DNA of 64,000 nucleotides from Pyropia yezoensis (Eukaryota; Rhodophyta; Bangiophyceae; Bangiales; Bangiaceae), in the NCBI GenBank assembly GCA_009829735.1, contig CM020618.1, positions 6,136,882 to 6,200,881 of the forward strand, in the 5' to 3' direction. Shown in pieces: positions 52,858 through 62,127 of the stretch. Under the pieces are notes generated by a model. That model saw only the letters and a list, made by a program, of their open reading frames with translations. It searched no databases and was not told where the DNA came from. Within the stretch, counting starts at the first letter, position 1; each line of letters opens with the position of its first letter. Position numbers and translations under genes: made by a program.

Positions 52858-53772
52858 TCACTGCCAAAAGGAGCTATCGGCTGATGACACATCGGGCTTG
52901 CCCTGCATCTTGCGCGCCTCGCTGCGCGTGACAGGCCGCCGGTGGGCCACCACCTGCCGCGCGTCAGTCGCCGACGCCGCCCGCGGCGCGACGCCGTCTG
53001 CTTCGCTGCCGCGACTGTCGTCGTCCCCCCCCTCCACGACCCCCAACGCATCGGGACGGGCCGCGCCCCGGCGGGGCGGGGCGGCACCCTCCCACAGCCA
53101 AGACGGGGGCGCCCACGGCCACGCCGGCGGGCCCCACCGCGGGCGGGGCCGGGTGGCCCAGGGCCACGGCGGCCATGACGGCGCCGTCAGCGCCACCCAC
53201 CGCCCCGCCGTCCCCGTTGCCCAGGCGGCCAGCGACAGCGCCGGCCGGGCCGCCCCCTGGACGCCCACCAGCACAACGGCGGCTAGAAAGGCGACCACCA
53301 CCCCTGCAGGGCCCACTGTGTTGGTGATGGCCGTCAGCACGCCCCCAATGGCAACGACAGGCATGCTCCCGGACAGGGGCATCTGCCGATAGCGGCCGCT
53401 CTCGGCAATAATGGCGGCCAGCCGCGCACACTCGCGCACGTGGTGCGAAGGCGGCGGCGCAGCCGCGGGGCCGCCAAAGTCCGTGAGGGCGGCCGCTGCG
53501 CCACACCCAATGGTCGCGTAGCGGGTCTGCGCCCCCGCGCTGCGCCCCGCTGCGAGAGCCATGCGGCCCATGAGCCAGCGCACCATGTCGGAGAGAAGGC
53601 CCAGTGGGAAGCTGACAAGGACGACCGCAAAGGCGTTGCAAGCCACAAGCACCAACACCAGGAAGGAAAAGACGAGGGAGGCGAGCACAAAGCAGCCACA
53701 GTAAATCCCAAGAGAGAAGGGTAGGGGCAAGGGTGGGGGGCGCTGGGCCCTCCCGTCGCGGCCGCGAATCAT
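52858..53772 (-). CDS. Hypothetical integral membrane protein, about four helices
   Basis: 304 residues from the Met at 53772 (MIRGRDGRAQRP); the frame is open further up to a Met at 53952, but that extension reads like a leader region. Two adjacent membrane helices at about residues 20-42 and 43-62 ('GIYCGCFVLASLVFSFLVLV'), a soluble loop with His/Arg/Cys, then two more at about 138-155 and 156-173 ('GVVVAFLAAVVLVGVQG'). The C-terminal 110 residues are a Trp/Pro-rich stretch then a charged tail (EARKMQGKPDVSSADSSFWQ). No family was recognised. It is divergent from the gene at 54782, with about 1 kb between. Confidence 0.5.
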   Translation of the reverse strand: MIRGRDGRAQRPPPLPLPFSLGIYCGCFVLASLVFSFLVLVLVACNAFAVVLVSFPLGLLSDMVRWLMGRMALAAGRSAGAQTRYATIGCGAAAALTDFGGPAAAPPPSHHVRECARLAAIIAESGRYRQMPLSGSMPVVAIGGVLTAITNTVGPAGVVVAFLAAVVLVGVQGAARPALSLAAWATGTAGRWVALTAPSWPPWPWATRPRPRWGPPAWPWAPPSWLWEGAAPPRRGAARPDALGVVEGGDDDSRGSEADGVAPRAASATDARQVVAHRRPVTRSEARKMQGKPDVSSADSSFWQ

Positions 53773-54781
53773 CGTTGGGAGCAGAGATGACGTGCGGGAG
53801 GCGGTAGTTGTTGGAAAAAAGAAAAAGAGGGTGAAGGGTGGCGGGGGTCGAAAGGCGGAAGGAGTGCCAGCCCAAGCACAAAAGAGCTTCCAACGGGAAA
53901 CCAGGGTAGCGCAGGAGGGAAGATGTACGTTGGGGCGTACGCGAAATGACACAAACGAACGGGGAAGGACAGCGGGCAGCCAGACGTAACCTCAACAAGT
54001 AGAGGACGCACCGACTCACAGCGGGTAGTCGCGCAACCGCTGGCGGCGGCACGCCAATCCCCCTCGCTGCAGCAGTCACAGAAAGAGCTCACTGCGGGGC
54101 TCGGGAAGCCCGCCCCTCCACCGGCCCCTTCTCGATCACCTCGGCATGGCAGCGCCACGGAGGCGTCAATACTACCACGTCCCTGGGGGAGGCGGTCCTC
54201 GCATCACCACAGGTCAGGCGGGGGCCACGCCCTCCAAGCGGTGACACCAGAGGCACCCACCACGGTGTGGGCATGCCGCCATTGCCATTGCAATGGACCT
54301 CCGAAGAGAGAGGCGCCCAGCAGGGCTGGGAGTGGGGATGCGAGGCGCGTCCGGCCAGCAGAAGAGACGGCGTGAAGCGCCGGCACCTGCTCCCCGTGAC
54401 CGACGTGTGACCCTTGCCAACTCGGCTGGCACAGAAAAAGATTCAAAGTGATGGAGTCAAAAAACTCTGATCCTCTGATCCTCATGATTGCGTGTCGGCA
54501 AGCATCCCCAATTCCCGCCAAGATGACCGCGGTCGATTTGGTAGTGTCTGTGTGTCGGCCTCGACGGCGTGCGCGCCTAGCGTCGTGTCCGCTGCGGCGC
54601 GCAGTCCCTCCTCTCTCCGTTACACACCGCCTCTCCCCTCGTTCACCGCTCCCTGCGTCGCCCCTCACTTGGTCGAGGACCGCTTGCACAGTGCTGTGCA
54701 TCGCAGACGTTCAAGAGTCCTTGTTCATGTCTCTTTGCCTCCCTCTCACTTGCACCAGTGGTGGTCCCCACGACCTCGACG
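53773..54781. other. Divergent intergenic region
   Basis: Shared upstream region of the membrane-protein gene and the gene at 54782. No coding region is supported; pyrimidine-rich sequence precedes the plus-strand start (54720-54755). Confidence 0.45.
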
Positions 54782-57421
54782 ATGCCCCGGCGGGTTTCGC
54801 CTGCCAACGACACCAACCCTGGGATTGACGCCAACGCCGTCGAAGATGACGCCATGTGCGAGTCGCCGCCTGCGACCCCTCCTGCCCCTGTCCGCACGCA
54901 CGCCGCCGCCGGCAACGCCGGCGCTGCCAACGGCAACGGCGCCCTTTCCGCGCCGTTGGCCATCCCCGCGCCTGCCTCGTCTGATGAAGAGGAGGAGGAC
55001 GAGGAAGCGCTGCTAGCTTCCCCGCCATCCCACCCCTTGCCATCTCGCGTGTCTACCCGGACGCCGCGCGGTCCCGCTCCCCGCTTGGGCGAAGAGGACG
55101 CTGCCGCCGGCATTGTCGGCTCTGCCCGCGCCTTTGCCGTGGCCCGCCGTGGCCGCCTGCGCCTCATCGATCTTGCTGCCGAGAAGAAACGGACCGACGC
55201 CGCGCGAGCGGCGGTGGCGGCGACGCGGGAGGAGTTGGCGACCATCGTGGCGGCCGAGGCAGAGGCAAAGGCGGCGCAGGCGGCGAGGCGTCGGACTCCG
55301 GGGGGGGCTGATGGGGCGTTTGGGTTTGCTGCTGCCGGGAGGGGCGGCCCCATCAACCCGCTGCTTGGCGGTGGTGGTGACAATCAGAGTCGCGACGGCG
55401 CTGACAGTGACGACGCGGCGTTGGCCGCGACCGTCCACGCCTTTGGCGCCGACGGCTTGCTCATCGGCGGCGACTCGGGCGGCGCTGGCGGCACGGGTGG
55501 GGGTGCAGCTGCTGGGATTTCATGGGAGGACTCTCAGGACGGGGTTCCGCTTGACGCGGCAGGCATTGCTGACCCGGTACTGGTCGCCGCCCGTCGGCTA
55601 GCGCGCGACGGCTGCGTGTCAGGGGGACCTGGAGGGGTCACCATTGACGCTGCCGCCGACCGGTCGCCTCGGCAGGTGTTTGTGGCGCCACTAGCCATAC
55701 CAGCGGTGGCCCCGACGCCACCGCCCGAGCTAGATCACCCAATGGCGGATTTTTTCCGTGCTGCCGCGTCAACCGCGGCGTCCCGGGAGGCAGCCGGGGC
55801 GGACGGCGGTGTCGGTGAAGATGACCCTTTCTCTGGCCCCACTGCGGTTATGTTCTCCTCCTGCGTTGGCCTACGGCCACCGCCTGCGCTGGCCACCTGG
55901 CTGCTCCATCGAGTGGTTTGGCCGCCCCGCGACGGCGCCGGGGCCGACGCCTCGGCGGCCGTGTTGGCCGACCTAGTCTCCGATGGGAGTGGCGTTGGGG
56001 GGGGCATTGGCTGGCCCGTCATCGCGGCCGTGCTGGAAAGCTATGGGGCGGTGCTGGAAGTCGCACCCCCGCGGCAGACCCCCACCGCCTCAGCGGCGGC
56101 CGGGGCAAAACCTGTGGCGCACCCGTCCACCCTGGATGGAGCCGCAGAGCGTGGAATCCCGGCGCCGACTGGGGGTGGGGCGGGCGCGGCAGTGGCGCTG
56201 CGGCGTCTGCTGGGCTTGGCGGCCCGCTCGCTCCGCGCGGCCGCCGCATCGCGAGAGGCGGGGGGGTGGGTGGTGACGGACAGCACCAGGGGGGGGTTGG
56301 GGAGCCGCACCGGGGTGACCGATTCGCTGGCGGTGGCAGCTCCGCTTGGGTCTCAGGCGAGCGGCGCCACCCGCACATCTGACATGGCGTCGGTGTTTGG
56401 TGCCGACTCGAGCGGCGAACTGGGACAGGCTCTCAGCCAGGAGGGGGGCGCGTCGGCAGCGCGGCCGCCACTGTCGCCATCGGCGCCAGGTGCGGCGACG
56501 GATGCGGTGACGAAGGTAGCGACGGCTGCCAAGGTGGGCGGTGATGCGGTGGCGATGGACGTGGACACTCCGTCACCCGCTGTTGCCGTGGCCACCCGTC
56601 GCCGCGTTGCGGCGGTGGTGTGGCAGCCCGCCCCCTGGCGCACCGAGGCTGAGGTGGCCACCGCCATCACCACTGCCGCTCGGCTGCTGCTGTGCTCCAC
56701 CGGCGCCGCCCTCCTTGGTCCATCCCTTGGGACTCTTATCGTGGCAGGCCTCGACTGGTACACCGCTGGCGACTGGCCCGCCGCACGGGCGCAGCTCGCT
56801 GCCGCCACCGCCGCGGACCTCACCGGCCCTGACCCAGGGTGTCAGACCGCGGCGCCGCTACACGCAGTGGCACGCGCGCTGCCGGCGGTTTCCCACCGGT
56901 CTATCGCGTGGACTGCCGCGGTGGCGTACGAGGTGCTGCTGTCACTAGGCCGCCGTCCCAGCGGCACTGCCGGCAGCGAGGGGGCGAGTGAATCCCCACA
57001 GGCTTCCCCTTTGCTGTCCCGCACCCCCTATTACACCCTCTCTGACGTAACGGCGGCGGTCATTGCCGGCACGGACGCCGCTGCTCATGCACGCCCCCCT
57101 TGGTCCCCTCTTCTTGCGCGCCTTGCCGTCGTCCGCTTTGCCGGCCACGCGCTTGCCGACCCTGCTGTGCTGGCGGCCCCCCGGTCTACTCTGCCTGCGT
57201 TTGATGCGGCGCTTGTGCGGTTGCAGCGGTGTGGGGACGGCCGTGGTGGGGGCGCCGCACCATCGCTACTGACGGGGCCCGACCTTGTGCAGGTACGGCT
57301 GGGTGTAGCCGCCATCCGGGGCATGATTGAGGCGTTCGCGCCGCCGAAGGGGAGGGAGTGGGGAGAGCGGGGTGAGTCAGTGGGTGAGGGGGCGCCTGCC
57401 GCCTTGCTTGGTATGCTGTAG
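54782..57421 (+). CDS. Unknown 879-residue protein, probably nuclear
   Basis: Intronless frame from the Met at 54782 (MPRRVSPANDTNPG; another Met lies 24 bp upstream). Residues about 65-85 are a strongly acidic Asp/Glu block after Ser. Residues about 115-165 form a charged coiled-coil-like helix ('GRLRLIDLAAEKKRTDAARA', 'ATREELATIVAAEAEAKAA'). Further on, helical segments 'PPPALATWLLHRVVWPP' and 'VALRRLLGLAARSLRAAAAS' lie in the middle, and 'AEVATAITTAARLLLCSTGA' and 'VQVRLGVAAIRGMIEAFAPP' in the last third, separated by Gly/Ser-rich linkers. The combination of acidic head, coil and helical-repeat body faintly recalls SMC5/6-loading (SLF2/CANIN-type) proteins, but this is only an impression. 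Function unknown. Confidence 0.7.
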   Translation: MPRRVSPANDTNPGIDANAVEDDAMCESPPATPPAPVRTHAAAGNAGAANGNGALSAPLAIPAPASSDEEEEDEEALLASPPSHPLPSRVSTRTPRGPAPRLGEEDAAAGIVGSARAFAVARRGRLRLIDLAAEKKRTDAARAAVAATREELATIVAAEAEAKAAQAARRRTPGGADGAFGFAAAGRGGPINPLLGGGGDNQSRDGADSDDAALAATVHAFGADGLLIGGDSGGAGGTGGGAAAGISWEDSQDGVPLDAAGIADPVLVAARRLARDGCVSGGPGGVTIDAAADRSPRQVFVAPLAIPAVAPTPPPELDHPMADFFRAAASTAASREAAGADGGVGEDDPFSGPTAVMFSSCVGLRPPPALATWLLHRVVWPPRDGAGADASAAVLADLVSDGSGVGGGIGWPVIAAVLESYGAVLEVAPPRQTPTASAAAGAKPVAHPSTLDGAAERGIPAPTGGGAGAAVALRRLLGLAARSLRAAAASREAGGWVVTDSTRGGLGSRTGVTDSLAVAAPLGSQASGATRTSDMASVFGADSSGELGQALSQEGGASAARPPLSPSAPGAATDAVTKVATAAKVGGDAVAMDVDTPSPAVAVATRRRVAAVVWQPAPWRTEAEVATAITTAARLLLCSTGAALLGPSLGTLIVAGLDWYTAGDWPAARAQLAAATAADLTGPDPGCQTAAPLHAVARALPAVSHRSIAWTAAVAYEVLLSLGRRPSGTAGSEGASESPQASPLLSRTPYYTLSDVTAAVIAGTDAAAHARPPWSPLLARLAVVRFAGHALADPAVLAAPRSTLPAFDAALVRLQRCGDGRGGGAAPSLLTGPDLVQVRLGVAAIRGMIEAFAPPKGREWGERGESVGEGAPAALLGML

Positions 57422-57915
57422 GGCGGGCTGGGGGGCTTGTGGGCCAAGATTGTGAAGGGTCCCTCACACCAGGGGGGGACAAGAGCTGCTCGCGGCGGCC
57501 TACGCCGTGCGAGGCAGCGTGCGGACCCTTGAGCGCCGGCCATGGCCATGTACAGTGGGGGCAGTCGTGTCCGGTGCGCGAGATGTCCACCTTCGTAGCA
57601 AGCTCGTGGCACATTGTTTTCGACGTGAGTAGCTGCCTATTATGGATCCAAACGGCACATGTAGAGAAAAATAGTTCAGCCTCCTCGAAAAGGGGACAGC
57701 GTTTTCTGGGCACCCCGCACTTTGCCTCGCGTCGCCGCGGCTCCGCAACAGCGCACATGGTAGTTCGCGCGCCGTACATCCGGCTTGAGGAACGCAGTCC
57801 CGGAACGCAGTCCACCGCGCCGGGACGTCGACGAGGCAAAGCGAACCATCCCCAACGCAGCCCCCTCCCCCTCCTCCCCTCCCGCCCACCCCCCCCCAAC
57901 CAAAACGGTACAAAC
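57422..57915. other. Intergenic between convergent genes
   Basis: Nothing supported; a duplicated 10-bp string CGCAGTCC(C/A) occurs at 57793-57810. Confidence 0.4.
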
Positions 57916-58614
57916 CTACTTCTCACCACCCACCGCCTCCATGGCAACGACCACGCCAAAACGCTCCTGTACCTTCTCCAGAGCTGCCCCCAAACCGCTC
58001 ACACGGTCATCCGCCACGCGCACCCGGGCGACGAGGCGGAACTCTTCGTAGCCCGCAAACGGCGCGGGCCCCACCTCCGTCTTCATCTCCCCCACGTTGG
58101 CGCCCGCTCGGACCAGCGCCTCGGTGACACTCGCGACAATGCCCTTGGAGTCAGGGCCTTCCAGCTCCACGGTGTAGTCCGAGCCCGCCACCGACGGCGG
58201 CAGCTGGTCCGTTTCCCTAGCAGAGATCGAGAACCCGGGAAAGGTGTCCTTGAGGGACGCCTCCACTGTTTCAGGGGTCACAGCGTCCGAGCCGTCGGCG
58301 CTGGCGCCCTCCACGCGCAGCTGGAGGATGAGGGCAAAGTCGCCGCCCAGCTGCGCCATCCGTGACGCCTCCACGTTGGCCCCAAACGAGGAGGAGAGCA
58401 GTGAGGAAAAGTCCGCCACGACGCCGACACGGTCAGGGCCGGTGAGGCTGACCACCATCGTCCGCCCGCCGGGGGCATTAAAAGACTCCTCGGTGGAAAG
58501 AGAGCGCAAGAAGGCGGGGGAGACCGCTGCGGGGGGTGGCGCCGAGCGGGGGAGGCGGGTGACAGCGGACGCTGCCCAGCGGGCAGCCGCCGCCCGCGTC
58601 AACGACAAGGCCAT
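57916..58614 (-). CDS. Double ACT-domain protein (GcvR-like), mitochondrion-type leader
   Basis: 232 residues from the Met at 58614, chosen because it starts a basic, Ala/Arg/Ser-rich amphipathic leader (MALSLTRAAAARWAASAVTR) ending near 'FLRSLSTEE', a classic mitochondrial presequence. An upstream in-frame Met (58656) would only add Pro-rich sequence. ACT domain 1: 'MVVSLTGPDRVGVVADFSSL' to 'FALILQLRV'. ACT domain 2: 'YTVELEGPDSKGIVASVTEA' to 'EEFRLVARVRV'. This tandem layout is that of the glycine-cleavage regulator GcvR and related eukaryotic proteins, which bind small ligands such as amino acids. An enzyme domain is absent, so a regulatory or sensor role is inferred. Confidence 0.88.
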   Translation of the reverse strand: MALSLTRAAAARWAASAVTRLPRSAPPPAAVSPAFLRSLSTEESFNAPGGRTMVVSLTGPDRVGVVADFSSLLSSSFGANVEASRMAQLGGDFALILQLRVEGASADGSDAVTPETVEASLKDTFPGFSISARETDQLPPSVAGSDYTVELEGPDSKGIVASVTEALVRAGANVGEMKTEVGPAPFAGYEEFRLVARVRVADDRVSGLGAALEKVQERFGVVVAMEAVGGEK

Positions 58615-59400
58615 GACGATGACGGTTGGGGGGGGAGGGTGCGCGGGGGGGGACAAGAGAGGAGAAAGACGAGGTCGCCGCGATGTTCAACCGTACTGGC
58701 GAAGAGGAAAGCAAGGCTGGTCCTGGAGATAGGTCGGAGCTGAGGTGTGCGACGCGGCAGAACGGGCCAGAGGAATGATGATGGAAGAGGCTGTCGACAG
58801 CAACGGGGGTGGTTGGAAGCGCGGGTGACGCGGGTGTGACCGAGGGCTCTCGCGGGCCCGGCCATGCTGGGCTGCAGCTGGTGCGTCGGAGGAACGCAGG
58901 CCCACATTGCTGTTGCCGCATGACCAATAGGGGCGTCTCAATGCAAGGTCGGGAGGTCAGCGACGCCGCGCATTGGCTATGCGTCCCACATCGAGTCCAG
59001 CCCTGTCACATGCTCTCCGCACGACTCGGAGAGAGAGACCGGGTCGAGATTGCGGCTCAACAGATGGTTGACGCGTATCTCGCTCACCGAAGATTGTATC
59101 CACAACGCTGCCGTCCCACACTGCATCATGTACTTCGCCGGCGGCTTAATGTGATACGCTCTTTTCCTGCTGAAAAAAGTAGCCACGGAGTACTGCAGAA
59201 TTTGCAGCACTCCGCGCGGCCAACCAGGGAAACCACAGCCTTCGATATCTGGCAGCCAAGAACCGAAGGCACCTGCCGCATAACGAAGGCAAATGGACCA
59301 ATAAGCAAGCCGTATTCCTGAGGTCCGACGATCCAGAACCAGCCCCCCTCGATTCAAATATCACATCTAGAACTTCAAAGTGCAGGATCGGTGCGGCCGC
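58615..59400. other. Upstream region of the ACT gene; no gene seen
   Basis: No coding region is supported. GC content drops after about 58900. Confidence 0.4.
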
Positions 59401-59419
59401 CTCGGGGTCAGGCGCGCGC

Positions 59420-60520
59420 TTTTTCGCGCGCGGGAGGGCAGCGAGGACGTCGCCGCGTGCTCCTTTCCCGCGCGCGGGTGGCTGGTGCCCTCCGCTTTTG
59501 CCTGTTGTGGGGGTGCTGTGTGTGTGGCTGCTTGCTCGCTCTGCCGCCCGCTGTTCCTGCGGTGTGGCCGACGCCTCTGTGGTGCGCCAGCGGCTGCTGG
59601 CGTTCGCGGCGCTTCTTTGGCCGGGCTGGCCGCGATCTCCCTCCCCCCACGCGCGAGTTACTGGTGCCCTCCGCTTTTGCCAGTCGCAGAGCTGTTGTGT
59701 TTGCGGAGGCTGGCTCCCTCTGCTGCCCGCTCTTCCTCCGGCGCGACCGTCGCCCCTCAGGGGCCTGCTTGCGCGGGCGCCGCTTTTTTGGCCGGGCTGG
59801 CCGCGTTCTCCCTCCCCGCACGCGCGTGGCTGGTGCGCTCCGCTCTTGCCTGTTGTGGGGGTGCTGTGTGTGTGGCTGCTTGCTCGCTCTGCCGCCCGCT
59901 GATCCTGCCGTGTGGCCGGTGCGCCAGCGGCTGCTGGCGTTTGCGGCGCTTTTTTGGCCGGGCTGGCCGCGTTCTCCCTACGCGCGCGCGGGTGGCTGGT
60001 GCCCTCCGCTTTTGCCTGTTGCGGGGGTGCTGTGTGTGTGGCTGCTTGCTCGCTCTGCCACCCACTGCTCCTGCGGTGTGGCCGACGCCCCTGTGGTGCG
60101 GCAGCGGCGGCTGGCGTTCGCGGCTCTTTTTTGGCCGGGCTGGCCGCGTTCTCTCCCCCCCCGCTCGCGTTACTGGTGCCCTCCGCTTTTGCCTGTCGCA
60201 GAGCTGTTGTGCTTGCGGAGGCTGGCTCCCTCTGCTGCTTGCTCTTCCTGCGGCGCGGCCGTCGCCCCTCAGGGGCCGCATTGGCTGCTGGCGCGGGCGC
60301 CGCTTTCCTGGCCTGGCTGGCCGCGTTCTCTCTCCTCGCGCGCGGGTGGCTGGTGCGCTCCGCTCTTGCCTGTTGCGGGAGTGCTGTGCGTGTGGCTGCT
60401 TGCTCGCTCTGTTGCCCACTGTTGCTGCGTCGTGGCCGTCGCCCCTGTGGATCGTCATCGGCTGCTGGCGCGGGCGCCGCTTTTTTTGCCGAGCGGGCCG
60501 CGTTCTCCCCCCCCGCAAAT
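59420..60520 (+). repeat. Six-unit tandem repeat with ABCABC higher-order structure
   Basis: Units of about 166-192 bp start at about 59470, 59662, 59828, 59995, 60172 and 60348, each opening with (G)CTGGTGC(C/G)CTCCGCT and ending with TTTGGCCGGGCTGGCCGCG or a close variant. Units 1 and 4, 2 and 5, 3 and 6 resemble each other most (for example only 2 and 5 begin TTACTGGTG and contain CGCAGAGCTGTTGTG). So a block of about 520 bp was duplicated after the units had diverged. The plus frame is open through all units (Cys/Leu/Arg/Ala-rich). Confidence 0.9.
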
Positions 60521-60579
60521 GGTGGATATGCTTTGTTCTACTTGTGATTGGCGCTGTTGAGGTCACTTCCTTGACTGCA

Positions 60580-62127
60580 ATGGATGTAGAGATGTCTATC
60601 GGCTGCAGCAGTGGTGATGGCTCTTCCATGGACGCTCTTCCGATTTTGGTTGCATCTGCACCTTCCTCTACTGGGATGGTATTCCCGGCAGCAGGAACTG
60701 AAGTACCCTTTGTTGTTAACTGTAACGACGATACGCTCGGTGCGGAAGATGGTGCTCTTCCTTTTCCTGACGCTGACGTGGCAGACGCTGGTCGACATTT
60801 CGAAGGCGTTAGTCGACCTTTGGATCGTCCTCTTGCGGGTGCACCTCTCCATACTATTTCCGGTGTCGCTGGCGATCGTCAAGATGATGGAGCACCCGAC
60901 GACCCAGGGCAACCGTGTCCACATGCCAACGATGCCGCTGGTCGAGGCGGTAAACAACCACAGAAGCAGTATGAGCAGAGCCGGCCAGGACCTGGTCACG
61001 GGAAAGGAGGACGGAAGAAGGGATCTGGTCGCAAAACGAAGCAGAACTTCGGGCGTGGGCTACGTCGAGCAGTTGGAACGTTTCTGTGTGAGACCACGGC
61101 GGCATCTTTGTCGTCCAGCTGCGGCGTGCCCTTGCAGGCAGGTCGCGAGACGCTGGCGCTGCTCAAACGCTAGTCAAGTACTCCTGGTCTTGAAGAGGTG
61201 TGGCTCGTACCTGGTGTGTTCGGTGTTGTTGCGCGCTGGGGCCCGTGGCGCAGAGACTCTTCGGGTGACAGTGCCAGTGCTTGTGTTTGGTTGGATGCTA
61301 ATGGTTGGTCGCGCTGCACTTGCGCGGGGACGGACCGACACCAGGACAACCAGTTGTTCGAGCGAGCGACTACTTGCAAGCATGCCCGGACGTTTGATGG
61401 TATGCTTGATGAGCTGGCTGTGGAGCTGGGGGCTACAACAAGCCTTTTACGTCACCACTTGTGCAAGAGCGGCAGGCCAGAGCCCGCGGATGCAGCTGGT
61501 CAAGACGCTTTTGTCGGAGAGACTTTCCATGTTGCGGGAGCCCTGTACGTCGCCGTTTGTTCGTCAATGTGCGGCCCACTCCCAGTGCCGCTGTACCTGA
61601 CATCGACACGCTCATCCTGCAGCATCTGCCCCGGGGCCAGGACGCGAGTGTGCTCCCACCTCGTCGTTGCGCAGGAGTCAGGGGCTCCCCAACGATTCAA
61701 CCGAATGTCCGCGCAGAGCTCCGGGCCCAGATTAGTGGCATCATCTGTATCCCGTCTACCCATTCCGCTACACGATTGCGTGGCTGCTGTTCGAGTCAAC
61801 GCTGATATTACAGCGAAGGTGCTGACCGGCGAAGTATTTGTTCTCCCTGCGCCAACCCGCTGTGGCTATTGCGCCAGCAAGAACGTGCCGCATACGCTGC
61901 TGCAATCGTCCACAAGACGCGGTGTGATTGCATGCACTGGCGGCTTTTGCCACATGGACGTCCATGTGACGAAGTGCTCGTCTTGCAAGCAGTGGGTGTC
62001 CCGCGACGGCCGCGATGAACATATCGTGCTGCTAACTCTGACGACGGCGGGCACCGTGTCTTGGGCACGCGCAATTGCTCATGATGCGTCTGAGGGCGTG
62101 CCCACCAACGTGAGACTAAAGGTCTGA
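60580..62127 (+). pseudogene. SWIM-type and Cys-cluster zinc-binding ORF, probably KDZ-like transposon protein, one in-frame stop
   Basis: The Met at 60580 follows the tandem repeat in the same frame. An acidic Ser/Asp segment leads to a Lys/Gly-rich basic stretch (KGGRKKGSGRKTKQNFGRGL), then one TAG (61171-61173). The same frame then goes on to 62127. The second half has a SWIM-like zinc motif: C-x-C, spacer, C-x-H in 'SRCTCAGTDRHQDNQLFERA' plus 'TTCKHA'. It also has a Cys-cluster block, 'TRCGYCASKN', 'CTGGFCHMDVHVTKCSSCKQ'. Such Cys clusters are typical of the N-terminal region of KDZ (Kyakuja-Dileera-Zisupton) transposases, but no transposase core was recognised downstream. The stop may be a true break or lie in an intron. 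Composition is less Ala-biased than host genes. Confidence 0.4.
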
